From the NCBI RefSeq assembly GCF_009017275.1, contig NZ_WBZC01000019.1, positions 43,908 to 107,907 on the forward strand: a stretch of DNA of 64,000 nucleotides. The letters are read 5' to 3'. Source of the stretch: Alkaliphilus pronyensis (GTDB taxonomy: Bacteria > Bacillota > Clostridia > Peptostreptococcales > Natronincolaceae). The notes under the pieces were generated by a model. The model made no database searches, was not told the origin of the DNA, and worked only from the letters and a program-made list of their open reading frames with translations. Numbering within the stretch: position 1 is the stretch's first letter; the number at the start of each line of letters is the position of its first letter. The position numbers were made by a program, and so were the translations under genes. Shown here one piece after another: positions 37,022-45,359 of this stretch.

Positions 37022-38224
37022 ATGGGCTACTATCAAATGAATGAAAAACTTGCAATAGAATATTTAGTGGAGCATGGAGTATTTGATTCCGCCACTGGAC
37101 TTACAGCTAAAGAAGTAGGGGATGGTAATTTAAACTTGGTTTTTATTGTAAAGGATGAAGCAACGGAAAATTCAGTAGTATTAAAACAGGCACTTCCTTA
37201 TGTTAGGGTTGTAGGGGAAAGCTGGCCTTTAAGCATTGAACGGACAATTGTAGAAGCTAATGCCCTCGAAATTTATAATAATTTAACCCCGAATTATGTA
37301 CCAAAGCTCATACATAGAAATGACCAACTGTCATTGATAGTTATGGAGGATCTATCCCACTTGGAGTTAATGAGATATGGGATGATAAAAATGCAAAAAT
37401 ATCCTAGTTTCCCAGAGCATGCTTCAACCTTTCTAGCAGATACCCTGTTTTACACCTCAGACATGTATTTAAGCTCAGAGGAAAAGAAAAAACTAGTAGC
37501 AAAATTTATTAATATAGAGCTATGTAAAATAACAGAGGATCTTATATTTACAGATCCATACCACGATGCCGACACAAATAATATCAACCCAAGACTTAGA
37601 CCCTATTTAGAAGAGGTGTTCTGGAAAAAAACCGACTTATGGCGTGAGGTTTCTAAATTAAAATACAAATTTATGACAGAGGCCCAATCACTAATACATG
37701 GAGATTTACATACAGGCTCAATCTTTGCAGGTGAAAATGAAACAAAGATATTTGACGCAGAATTTGCTTTTATGGGGCCTGCGGCCTTTGATGTTGGTAA
37801 AATAATAGGTAATATTTTTATAAATTATATTTCATGGAGTGGAAAGGATGAAGATCCAGAAAGGATAAAAGACTATAGAAGCTACTTACTAGAAACGGTA
37901 ATAAGATTACATAGATTTTTTGAAAGAAAATTTATAGAAAACTGGAAAAAGGATGCCCTCAATATATCAGCTAGAGCTGAAGGCTATAGGGATGACTTTA
38001 TGAATAACCTTTTTACTGATACAATAGGCTTTTGTGGAGCTGTAATGATACGTAGAACCCATGGACTAGCCCAAAACTTAGATGTAACTGGTATTGAGGA
38101 CCTTCAAAAACGTAGGGATGTACAGGTTAAGCTTTTAGAGTTGGGAGAAAAGCTTATAATGAATCGACATAGCTTCAATAATTTAGAAGAGGTTACAAAT
38201 TTAATTAAAGAAAATATTGAATAA
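37022..38224 (+). CDS. mtnK: 5-methylthioribose kinase
   Basis: Phosphorylates methylthioribose at C1 using ATP. The 400-residue protein has an APH-like kinase fold: glycine-rich lobe (DGNLNLVFIVKDE), VVLKQALPYVRVVGESWPLS which is typical of MtnK, the catalytic loop SLIHGDLHTGSIF and metal-binding DAEFAFMGPAAFDVGKIIGN. AGGAGG precedes ATG 37022. It lies between the aldolase and mtnA, 12-14 bp from each. Confidence 0.94.
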   Translation: MGYYQMNEKLAIEYLVEHGVFDSATGLTAKEVGDGNLNLVFIVKDEATENSVVLKQALPYVRVVGESWPLSIERTIVEANALEIYNNLTPNYVPKLIHRNDQLSLIVMEDLSHLELMRYGMIKMQKYPSFPEHASTFLADTLFYTSDMYLSSEEKKKLVAKFINIELCKITEDLIFTDPYHDADTNNINPRLRPYLEEVFWKKTDLWREVSKLKYKFMTEAQSLIHGDLHTGSIFAGENETKIFDAEFAFMGPAAFDVGKIIGNIFINYISWSGKDEDPERIKDYRSYLLETVIRLHRFFERKFIENWKKDALNISARAEGYRDDFMNNLFTDTIGFCGAVMIRRTHGLAQNLDVTGIEDLQKRRDVQVKLLELGEKLIMNRHSFNNLEEVTNLIKENIE

Positions 38225-38238
38225 AGGAGTATTATAAA

Positions 38239-39270
38239 ATGATTAGCCCAATAGAATGGAGAGATGGTAAGCTTTACATATTAAATCAATTGAAGCTTCC
38301 TGTAGAAAAAGAATACAATGTAAAATCAACAGTTGAAGATGTGTTTTACGCTATAAAGGATATGGAGCTTAGAGGTGCACCACTTATAGGCATTGCAGCT
38401 GCCTATGGGGTATATCTTGCAGCTAAGGAGATAGATTTTAATAATCATCAAGAGTTTATGAAGCACATAGAGGAGAAAACAGAATATTTAGCACAATCAA
38501 GACCAACCGCAGTAAACCTTTTTTGGGCCTTAGATAGAATGAAGGAAAAGGCTAAGACTTTAGAAAATCTTTCATTAGACGATAAAAAGAAATCACTTCT
38601 TGAAGAGGCAATAAGCATTCATAAGGAGGATGAAGCAATAAACCGCAGCATTGGTGAAAATTTTCTTAAACTGTTAAAGGATGGAATGACTATAATGACC
38701 CATTGTAATGCAGGTAGCCTGGCTACATCAAAATATGGGACTGCCACATCACCTATGTACCTAGCTAAGGAGAAGGGTTGGAGTTTTAAAGTTTTCGCAA
38801 ACGAAACAAGACCTTATTTACAGGGTGCTAGACTAACAGCCTATGAGCTACACCATAGTGGTGTTGATGTCACTCTAATTTGTGACAATATGGCTGGCTC
38901 CTTAATGGCTGAAGGAAAAATTGATGCAATTATAACTGGTGCCGATAGGGTAGCAGCCAATGGAGATACAGCCAATAAAATTGGAACACTACAGCTTGCA
39001 GTAATGGCTAAGCATTACGGAGTACCCTTTTATGTTGCTGTACCAACTCCTACTATAGATTTATCAACTCCAACAGGTAAAGAAATTCCTATAGAAGAAA
39101 GAGGAAGCCATGAAGTAACAAATTGGTTTGGAAAAGCCACTGCCCCTGAAGGCATAAAGGTTTTTAATCCAGCATTTGATGTAACTCCCCATCAGCTTAT
39201 TACAGCTATAGTAACAGAAAAGGGAATCATCTACCCACCCTATAACATGTCGAGGGGATGGGGTTGTTGA
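38239..39270 (+). CDS. mtnA: S-methyl-5-thioribose-1-phosphate isomerase
   Basis: Converts methylthioribose-1-phosphate (aldose) to methylthioribulose-1-phosphate. Full catalytic core: RGAPLIGIAAAYG, the Cys loop MTHCNAGSLATSKYGT, ETRPYLQGARLTAYEL and IITGADRVAANGDTANKIGT with the catalytic Asp. The last eight or so residues (NMSRGWGC) do not resemble the usual family end after PP[YF], and the stop codon lies inside a direct repeat also found at 39773, so the tail may have been replaced by a rearrangement. AAAGGAG precedes the ATG. Confidence 0.94.
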   Translation: MISPIEWRDGKLYILNQLKLPVEKEYNVKSTVEDVFYAIKDMELRGAPLIGIAAAYGVYLAAKEIDFNNHQEFMKHIEEKTEYLAQSRPTAVNLFWALDRMKEKAKTLENLSLDDKKKSLLEEAISIHKEDEAINRSIGENFLKLLKDGMTIMTHCNAGSLATSKYGTATSPMYLAKEKGWSFKVFANETRPYLQGARLTAYELHHSGVDVTLICDNMAGSLMAEGKIDAIITGADRVAANGDTANKIGTLQLAVMAKHYGVPFYVAVPTPTIDLSTPTGKEIPIEERGSHEVTNWFGKATAPEGIKVFNPAFDVTPHQLITAIVTEKGIIYPPYNMSRGWGC

Positions 39271-39282
39271 CACTTTTAGATA
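39263..39282 (+). repeat. Direct repeat copy 1, at the mtnA 3' end
   Basis: GTTGTTGACACT followed by TTTAGATA matches 39773-39792 in 18 of 20 positions. Together the two copies flank a 490-bp segment carrying a micro-protein frame. Confidence 0.5.
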
Positions 39283-39315
39283 CTCAAGTCCTTCAAATTT
39301 ACTTTTTAAAACAGC

Positions 39316-39350
39316 AGAAAGCAACCTGCTAACGATACAGGTTGTTTTCT
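39316..39350. terminator. Terminator hairpin after mtnA
   Basis: AGAAAGCAACCTG pairs with CAGGTTGTTTTCT (12 of 13 pairs) around a 9-base loop, with A and T stretches on the flanks. It can serve mtnA and the converging small frame at 39356. Confidence 0.7.
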
Positions 39351-39355
39351 GATAT

Positions 39356-39463
39356 TTATTTGCGTTTGCCTTTGGGGGAAATAAAGTATATAACAGCAAT
39401 AACAATGCCAACACTTATTACAATTACTATTGATAAAATTATCGTTGAAATACTGCTCATCAT
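39356..39463 (-). CDS. Possible 35-residue membrane micro-protein
   Basis: The minus strand encodes MMSSISTIILSIVIVISVGI, a further hydrophobic stretch, then a basic tail SPKGKRK. It is a single transmembrane helix with Lys/Arg at the end, like small hydrophobic toxin or regulatory peptides. The upstream Shine-Dalgarno is weak (TTGGAAA). It converges on mtnA with a shared terminator hairpin. No family recognised. Confidence 0.4.
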   Translation of the reverse strand: MMSSISTIILSIVIVISVGIVIAVIYFISPKGKRK

Positions 39464-39930
39464 ATTTTCCAACTAACTGTAATATCGTTATTACTTCCAG
39501 TGAGAGCCCCATTAAGCAAACTAATTATTTTTTCATATATAAAACTCCTTTTCATGCCACTCCACCCCTTTTTCAATATTTTTTTTGCTTTTTAGATTAG
39601 CAAATTGTATTGTGTTTAAAGCTAACTCATCTATAGCATAAAAATACGATAATTAAACATATATGTAACGAAATGGGAGTGAAATGTAACGAAATGGGAG
39701 AGAGGCTAGATATACTAAAATAATATTTTAAACACTTTGTATGGTCCATCAAGGTGTGTGTAGGAGGCGGCAGTTGTTGACACTATTAGGTATTTATTTC
39801 AATGAGTAAGTATTTGGAAATTCTTCGACTATGTATCAAATTCTTTGAAACTAATAAAATACTTTAATGAGCTCTAATACACTTAGAATTAATTATAGTT
39901 TTTTTATATTTTGAGTAACACAATGATAGC
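39464..39930. other. Intergenic gap with direct repeats
   Basis: No convincing gene. It holds two head-to-tail copies of ATGTAACGAAATGGGAG (39663-39679 and 39684-39700) and the second copy of the mtnA-end repeat (39773-39792). Confidence 0.6.
39773..39792 (+). repeat. Direct repeat copy 2
   Basis: GTTGTTGACACT followed by ATTAGGTA; partner of 39263-39282. Confidence 0.5.
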
Positions 39931-40422
39931 TTAATAAAGCTTTAATAATTCAGAAATCTTGTTTTCTAAGTTACACTTTTCATCGGTTGCATACAATATG
40001 ATTCTTTTATAGTGTTCATAAGCTTCTATATCAAGTTCCAAAACACAAATTTCATCAAAATTTTCTGTAACAAACAATCTACTTATCCTTAATGATTCAC
40101 TAATAGGTACAGTTATTCTTTCAGATGGATTTTCATACCCATTAAGCAATAAAGAAAGGTCTGTTTTTTTAAACCTTTTTTCACTTTTAACAAATTTTAT
40201 TTTATAATCATCAAATAAGATTTCTCCTACAAAATGAAATCCTCCATATAGGTAAGATATCTTTTCTCCTTTTATTAATACATCTACTTTTTTTATAATC
40301 TCACCTTTTTCATTAAACAGAACCCCTTTTAACTCTTGATTTATTATACTGGTAGAACTATATATTAGTATAAATAGAATTATGAAGTATATAATTGTGC
40401 AAACAATTAATCTTTTTTTCAT
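39931..40422 (-). CDS. Membrane-anchored protein of unknown function
   Basis: 163 residues: a short basic N-terminus, one membrane helix (LIVCTIIYFIILFILIYSS) and a predicted extracytoplasmic domain of mixed beta/alpha character (residues 30-163). No domain or catalytic motif recognised. AAGGGGA lies before the ATG. It follows the secreted protein at 40443 by 20 bp, so the two may be cotranscribed. Confidence 0.65.
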   Translation of the reverse strand: MKKRLIVCTIIYFIILFILIYSSTSIINQELKGVLFNEKGEIIKKVDVLIKGEKISYLYGGFHFVGEILFDDYKIKFVKSEKRFKKTDLSLLLNGYENPSERITVPISESLRISRLFVTENFDEICVLELDIEAYEHYKRIILYATDEKCNLENKISELLKLY

Positions 40423-40442
40423 AGTTGGTCCCCTTGTGTTCT

Positions 40443-41210
40443 TTATAAATAATCCTCTAAATCTTCTCCACTAACATTTTGGTCGGTTATCTCATATCTA
40501 ATAAAATCATTATAGTTCACCTCATCTGGGGCTTCTTCATTATACCAATCACTCAATTTGTTCCAAACATGCTCTACATTTGCAGTTACTATAACATAAT
40601 CATCATTATTCATTTCCCACGCTGCATCATTAAGTGCATCTTCTAAATCATCGGTTGTTCCATACATGGTAACATATCCCAACAATACCCCTATAGTAAA
40701 GGCAAGTTTACCCCCAAAAGCGGTTAGTTCAACGCCAGATTCTCCATAAGATGCTAAAAATAACTCGAAATACGATAGACCTCTATCTTGCAAATCATTC
40801 CTTAAAGCATATGCTCTACTTTTTGATAAGCAAAATTCCATTTCCGAGGATTCTACAATAGGTGTAGGTGACCAACTTTCAGGCTGATTTTCTTGTGGTT
40901 GACTTTCTTTATTGTAAACTTCACTTTTTCTACCAACAATTAACTCATCATTCTCAATTTTCTTGTTGATGTATTTAACTATATTCTCCATATACAATAC
41001 ATCAGCTTTTTCGTGTCCATTTTCCTCTGCTTCTATTTTATCAAGAATTAGTGTGCCATTTTCATCTAATATAACAAACTTCTCTAACTGCTCTGGTGTT
41101 GACTCGTTAAAGCCCTTAGCATAATTTGAAAAATTTATATTTGCGTAGTTCAATGTTGTTATTGAAAAAAACATACATAATACTAATACTAACGAAATTA
41201 ATTTTTTCAC
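40443..41210 (-). CDS. Secreted protein of unknown function
   Basis: 255 residues with a clear signal peptide (MKKLISLVLVLCMFFSITTL, cleavage near NYA-N). An acidic, Gln/Pro/Ser-rich middle (residues 105-125) leads to a C-terminal part with a glycine-rich hydrophobic stretch (GVELTAFGGKLAFTIGVLLGYV), which resembles a membrane-inserting or bacteriocin-like segment. The end (NVEHVWNKLSDWYNEEAPDEVNYNDF) is acidic. GTG start with AGAGGATGA seven bases upstream. No family recognised. Confidence 0.65.
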   Translation of the reverse strand: MKKLISLVLVLCMFFSITTLNYANINFSNYAKGFNESTPEQLEKFVILDENGTLILDKIEAEENGHEKADVLYMENIVKYINKKIENDELIVGRKSEVYNKESQPQENQPESWSPTPIVESSEMEFCLSKSRAYALRNDLQDRGLSYFELFLASYGESGVELTAFGGKLAFTIGVLLGYVTMYGTTDDLEDALNDAAWEMNNDDYVIVTANVEHVWNKLSDWYNEEAPDEVNYNDFIRYEITDQNVSGEDLEDYL

Positions 41211-41236
41211 ATTTACTCATCCTCTCAAAGAAATTG

Positions 41237-41290
41237 GAACACGAGGGGACAGACCTCTTGTGAACACGGGGGGACAGTCCCCTTGTGTTC
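41237..41290. repeat. GGGGACAGTCCCC palindromic repeat, locus 1 (two units)
   Basis: A partly diverged unit GAACACGAGGGGACAGACC (from 41237), then a complete unit GAACACGGGGGGACAGTCCC ... TTGTGTTC (41262-41290). Near-perfect inverted repeat, so it can form a long hairpin. Confidence 0.85.
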
Positions 41291-41363
41291 TGTATCTTTT
41301 TAAAGGGCAAAACTTCCGATTGAACCCTTAAAGAACCGTCTCCTTGGTTTATTGGTTTACCCC

Positions 41364-42335
41364 TTAATGAATATCTAACCCATAATCTACAACATATATA
41401 CCACTGGAATGATGGTAGGTGATATGCCACTCCTTATCTTTATTATTGAGGAGAGATAAGTCTTCTATATACCTTGGTAACAGGACCTTGATGGTATCAG
41501 TTCTATCACTAATGTAAGCGAAAAGGTAATCCTTAGCATAGAGAGAATAGTCAGAATCCTCAAGGATTAAACCTTCTAATTCTTTATCTTTTATTTTTTG
41601 GGTATTTGTTAATCTACCTATAGTAACTATTCTTGTGATAGATTGATTCCCTTCTGAAAAATCTTCTTTTAGATCTTTGAGTGAGACACCTTTATATACC
41701 TGATCACCCTCGGATTGAAACTTTTCTGTAGTGTGGGTTGCAAAAATATTTTTAATTTCTTTAAAAAAAGCTGAATTCATTACTTGTATGGAACTTATTT
41801 GATACTTACCTATGTAGACAGAAGAGGCCTTCAGGCTTATCATCAAGATTTTATCCTCAGAGCTGTAATACCAATTAGTATCGCCATATTTTAAACTATC
41901 CCTACTTGCTAGATATTTATAAAAGTTTCTATAAATGGAATTAGAGTAATCAATCCCTGTTAACTCACATGTAAGTTGTAGAAGTTGTTTCCTCGTTCCT
42001 TCATCAAGAATTATTGATTCATATGACATGGGAATATTAGGTATAATAGAAAAACTAAACATTTCATCCTTTTTCATACTACTAATAGTTAATGTCTGAA
42101 CAAGTTCAGAACTAGATAACCTAAATACACTGTTACCTTCATTAATTGTGTACTCATCTATTATATGCCAATCTAAATCAACTTCCTCTAGTGCATTTTC
42201 AATATTGGTTTTTGACAAAGGAAAATCATAATGGTTTTGGCTATAGATTATTACTATAAATAATACTACTAAAAACATAATGCCGGTTGTTATAGATAAA
42301 TACTTCATATTTACTGAATTAAGTAGAGTTTTCAA
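41364..42335 (-). CDS. Membrane-anchored protein of unknown function
   Basis: 323 residues. One N-terminal membrane helix (residues 13-31, ITTGIMFLVVLFIVIIY) and a large extracytoplasmic part. The start is TTG 42335 with AGAGGAGG about twelve bases upstream; ATG 42308 is an alternative without its own site. No conserved motif recognised. It belongs to the run of minus-strand anchored proteins between 39.9 and 45.3 kb and has no close neighbour within 150 bp. Confidence 0.6.
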   Translation of the reverse strand: MKTLLNSVNMKYLSITTGIMFLVVLFIVIIYSQNHYDFPLSKTNIENALEEVDLDWHIIDEYTINEGNSVFRLSSSELVQTLTISSMKKDEMFSFSIIPNIPMSYESIILDEGTRKQLLQLTCELTGIDYSNSIYRNFYKYLASRDSLKYGDTNWYYSSEDKILMISLKASSVYIGKYQISSIQVMNSAFFKEIKNIFATHTTEKFQSEGDQVYKGVSLKDLKEDFSEGNQSITRIVTIGRLTNTQKIKDKELEGLILEDSDYSLYAKDYLFAYISDRTDTIKVLLPRYIEDLSLLNNKDKEWHITYHHSSGIYVVDYGLDIH

Positions 42336-42400
42336 TTATATCTTATACCTCCTCTACGTTTTTTTGTTTCTTAAAAAATACGAATAATCATCAAGCATAA

Positions 42401-42432
42401 GAACACGGGGGGGGGACAGTCCCCTTGTGTTC
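42401..42432. repeat. GGGGACAGTCCCC palindromic repeat, locus 2
   Basis: GAACACGGGGGGGGGACAGT followed by CCCCTTGTGTTC. The G tract is longer than in the other copies. Confidence 0.85.
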
Positions 42433-42595
42433 TTACGGGGAAAACTTATATCTGGGCGTATAGGGACAAGATTTTTTGTTATGGGTTTCACTGCCTCTTG
42501 TAAGAAAATGTGAAAACCCTAGCCCTTTTTTCTTGTTCCAAATGCATGGTTTTTCTATCAAGAACAATATAAACATTTTAGAGCTACATATAATT

Positions 42596-43012
42596 TTAAT
42601 TGATAGTGTGCTTATTCAGCTCAATAAATTTATTGGTTAAATATATATTGTAAACACTTGAAACTGAACACGTTACCGAATAAAACAGTAGAATCTGCAA
42701 AGTATGCAAAGTATTAACTTGATATTTATTATTAGCATAAACATTTGCTACAAAAAATACTAGAACGGAAATCATTAATATTGTATTAATAAGCTTTAAA
42801 AATCTTAAAACCTTGTTTTTACTTATATTTAATTCAATAGATTCTTTTTTGTACACTCTTCCTATTTTGTTTTTCTTATGTTGATTAATCAGCGACAAAA
42901 TCAACATAGTCAACAGGATAAATACCGCACTAACGCCTATAGAAATATTTGTTAGTGCAAAAGATACAACTTGTAGTATTAATATAATGTAATATTTAAA
43001 CATATAATCCAC
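42596..43012 (-). CDS. Small multi-pass membrane protein of unknown function
   Basis: 138 residues with about four membrane helices (YYIILILQVVSFALTNISI, VSAVFILLTMLILSLI, INTILMISVLVFFVANVY, LQILLFYSVTCSVSSVYNI) and a basic loop between helices 2 and 3 (HKKNKIGRVYKKES). Start GTG 43012 or, three codons on, ATG 43003 with GGGTGG upstream. No family recognised. Confidence 0.6.
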   Translation of the reverse strand: MDYMFKYYIILILQVVSFALTNISIGVSAVFILLTMLILSLINQHKKNKIGRVYKKESIELNISKNKVLRFLKLINTILMISVLVFFVANVYANNKYQVNTLHTLQILLFYSVTCSVSSVYNIYLTNKFIELNKHTIN

Positions 43013-43032
43013 CCATTCTCTTTAAGCACTTA

Positions 43033-43241
43033 TTACTTCATTAACATACTATTATACTTAGTATTTTCGTGTTCCCAATCGTCTGTAGTTCTAGCATCTC
43101 TAGTGTAGGTTTCAGATTTAGCTTCTAACCAAGTGTTCACTAATGTTATCTTATCAGTTAACAGGTTTACTTGATACTGCTTTTTTTCTCAAGTATAGAA
43201 ATCTGTTTTATAATCTTTTTTATTTGATCCATAAAAGTCAT
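43033..43241 (-). pseudogene. Small gene with an apparent frameshift at a poly-A run
   Basis: The minus strand starts MTFMDQIKKIIKQISILEKK and would stop soon after. After a seven-A run the reading continues in another frame as QYQVNLLTDKITLVNTWLEA, then KSETYTRDARTTDDWEHENT and seven more residues to a stop at 43033. The joined product of about 68 residues looks like a normal amphipathic helical protein. It may be a decayed gene, a sequencing slip, or a programmed slip on the A run. No family recognised; weak ribosome binding site. Confidence 0.4.
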
Positions 43242-43254
43242 ATAAAAGCACTAT

Positions 43255-43298
43255 GAATACGGGGGGACAGAACACGGGGGGACAGTCCCCTTGTGTTC
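43255..43298. repeat. GGGGACAGTCCCC palindromic repeat, locus 3 (partial plus full unit)
   Basis: A truncated unit GAATACGGGGGGACA leads straight into GAACACGGGGGGACAGTCCC ... TTGTGTTC (43270-43298), the same tandem arrangement as locus 1. Confidence 0.85.
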
Positions 43299-43302
43299 TT
43301 CT

Positions 43303-43929
43303 TCATAGTTCCTCATCAGTAAAGGTTAGTGTGACTACCTGCACTAAATCCATTCCTTCAAATTTAGACGGTTCAAAATAATCTTGAATCGAATAGCTTC
43401 TCATACTTGTACCACTATCATAAACCATAAGAGCAACTGGGATTTCCTTATACATCTCTATTTTTTGGAATTCTTGTAAAAAACCGATTGTGGATACCAT
43501 TGTTTCTGCATCAAGTATAATCTCATCTGTATTAAAGGAGAATATGCCACCAGAATTCACATTAAAGTCAATAACATAATTCTCCTTCAATTGCATCGTA
43601 AAAGTACCCGTTAATACATCAATCGGTTCCCTCTCTGTTCCTATTGAAATAGATGCTCCACTTATACTATGCCAAGTATTGTCAACTTCAAGTCTGTAAA
43701 CATTAACATTCAATGTTATAGATTCATAAGGTGCATTAAAGGAAATAATTTGTGAATTTCCTTCCATGCCAAATGACTGTAATAAATATTTTTCGCTTTT
43801 GGTTAGATTATATGGTTGAACTCCTTCTTTAATTAAGGGTTTAGGAAAATCCGATTGGCTCCAACAAGCAACTAAATGCATTATAGTTATAAATACTAAT
43901 ATTAGTGAGTATACTTTTTTAATTTTTAT
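43303..43929 (-). CDS. Lipoprotein of unknown function with an ATA start codon
   Basis: From the first ATG (43881) the protein would begin MHLVACWSQ, without a full signal peptide. Reading upstream in frame gives ATA-AAA-ATT-AAA-AAA ... , i.e. [M]KIKKVYSLILVFITIMHLVAC, a textbook lipoprotein signal peptide with lipobox LVAC. GAGGTGA sits seven bases before that ATA. The codon before the ATA (CAT) is preceded by TTT and a TGA stop, so no ATG, GTG or TTG start exists. Either ATA is used as a rare start or an ATG has mutated. The mature part (about 190 aa) is beta-rich with no known domain. It ends at a palindromic repeat. Confidence 0.6.
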   Translation of the reverse strand: MKIKKVYSLILVFITIMHLVACWSQSDFPKPLIKEGVQPYNLTKSEKYLLQSFGMEGNSQIISFNAPYESITLNVNVYRLEVDNTWHSISGASISIGTEREPIDVLTGTFTMQLKENYVIDFNVNSGGIFSFNTDEIILDAETMVSTIGFLQEFQKIEMYKEIPVALMVYDSGTSMRSYSIQDYFEPSKFEGMDLVQVVTLTFTDEEL

Positions 43930-44016
43930 ATGAAATCACCTCATAAATTTAATCGGCCACTTAAATTTTTTTCATGTTTCTAGATTATATTTATATGTTG
44001 ATATGATCTAAAAACA

Positions 44017-44688
44017 TTAGAACTTGTTTTTTGTTTTATTAATCAAATCGTATCCTATAGTTCCCATAGAAGAAGTGTACAAGTTATATTTATCTATGAT
44101 GAATTCTTCTATTTGCTTATTGGAATTATTGTAGCATTGTAGCCAATCTTTGAAATCTAAGCTTCTAACAGTATGATTAGTAGAACTTTGTTGGTACTTC
44201 TTAGGCATATTTGATTTTATTGTATCAACAAGCTTATTAGTAACTTCTTTCATCATTATAAATGTTTTAACATCTTCGCTAGTAAGAGTATATATGTTAT
44301 CTTGTAATTGTATATGAAAAATATCAAAGGATACATCATTTTGAACTAAACCACCTGTAAATCTATAGAAATCACTTACAATTTGAATTATAGGACGTTT
44401 ATTTCTGATTTTATAATTATTATGGAACCTAAATCTTTCCATATCTGCTAATTTAGAATACATAGTACCATAATTCTTATGTAATTCTACAATAGTCTCT
44501 ATTTTAACAGTTTCAGAAGAAGAGATTTCATCTAGTATACTTTTATTTCTTATTATAGAATACATCATATGATTGTACATTTCACTAGCATAGTTTTTAC
44601 TGAAGCTTTTATAAGCATTATTAAAGTATATATTGCTTATCAAAATAATAATTATAAAAACTAATATGTAATTAAAGTATTTTTTCAA
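44017..44688 (-). CDS. Membrane-anchored protein of unknown function
   Basis: 223 residues from TTG 44688, which has GGAGAGAGG upstream and begins KKYFNYILVFIIIILISNIY, a signal-anchor. The frame extends upstream to 44751 only by reading through the palindromic repeat at 44709-44737, so that extension is rejected. The extracytoplasmic part is mostly helical (residues 30-223), with a conserved-looking patch FYRFTGGLVQNDVSF. No family recognised. Confidence 0.6.
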   Translation of the reverse strand: MKKYFNYILVFIIIILISNIYFNNAYKSFSKNYASEMYNHMMYSIIRNKSILDEISSSETVKIETIVELHKNYGTMYSKLADMERFRFHNNYKIRNKRPIIQIVSDFYRFTGGLVQNDVSFDIFHIQLQDNIYTLTSEDVKTFIMMKEVTNKLVDTIKSNMPKKYQQSSTNHTVRSLDFKDWLQCYNNSNKQIEEFIIDKYNLYTSSMGTIGYDLINKTKNKF

Positions 44689-44708
44689 GTGCCTCTCTCC
44701 TTCTATGA

Positions 44709-44737
44709 GAACACGAGGGGACAGTCCCCTCGCGTTC
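44709..44737. repeat. GGGGACAGTCCCC palindromic repeat, locus 4
   Basis: GAACACGAGGGGACAGTCCC followed by CTCGCGTTC, immediately upstream of the gene at 44017-44688. Confidence 0.85.
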
Positions 44738-44827
44738 TTAAATCCTTGCACTCAGCATTAAATAAGAGTCAATCTTCCAATAATTGTGTATACAAATCTA
44801 AGTTAAAATTCCTAAATAATGTTGCAT

Positions 44828-45304
44828 CTATTTTTTATTCTCATTTTCAATAATTTTCTTTATAGTATCATTATCTATTAAACTAAATTTGATCTTTTTT
44901 ATAATATCCTTCTCACCTTCAATATAATAATATTCAGGTATTTGTACATATATATCATTTGCTTCATTATAATATAATGACTTTCCATAGGAACTATATT
45001 CTTTAAAGTTTTCTTCAGCGTTTCGTTTTGCTTCATCATAGAATTTATTGATTTCTTCAAAGCTCAAAATAGTAAAGTAGCTGACCGACGGCTTAAGAGA
45101 CACATCAATGTTTTTTATAAAAGCAAAATTATGTAGAGGCACAGCTATCTTATAATCATCAATTGTGTAACTGATATTCTTTTGCATAGTTACTGGTAAA
45201 CATCTAATAAAAGTTAATTCATCTTCATATTTTATAAATAAGAACATAAAAAACAAGATTAACACTGCTATAATTATAATAATAATTTTCCAGTTTATTC
45301 TCAA
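44828..45304 (-). CDS. Membrane-anchored protein of unknown function
   Basis: 158 residues: N-terminal anchor (WKIIIIIIAVLILFFMFLFI) then a soluble domain with many Tyr/Glu/Asp. Start TTG 45304; CGAGGAGTG lies about ten bases upstream. The motif NEANDIYVQIPEYYYI and an amphipathic C-terminus are visible, but no domain is recognised. It is the most upstream of the minus-strand island genes. Confidence 0.6.
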   Translation of the reverse strand: MRINWKIIIIIIAVLILFFMFLFIKYEDELTFIRCLPVTMQKNISYTIDDYKIAVPLHNFAFIKNIDVSLKPSVSYFTILSFEEINKFYDEAKRNAEENFKEYSSYGKSLYYNEANDIYVQIPEYYYIEGEKDIIKKIKFSLIDNDTIKKIIENENKK

Positions 45305-45359
45305 AATTAATTACACTCCTCGTATTAAATTAATTCATATACATGTTATTTTTTAATGG

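Noticed and set aside
42482..42523. Inverted repeat GGGTTTCAC ... GTGAAAACCC as a terminator
   Set aside because: It lacks a T tract on either strand and the loop is long; kept only as an uncertain hairpin.
44689..44751. N-terminal extension of the protein at 44017-44688
   Set aside because: The added residues are a translation of the palindromic repeat; the TTG at 44688 with GGAGAGAGG gives a normal signal-anchor.
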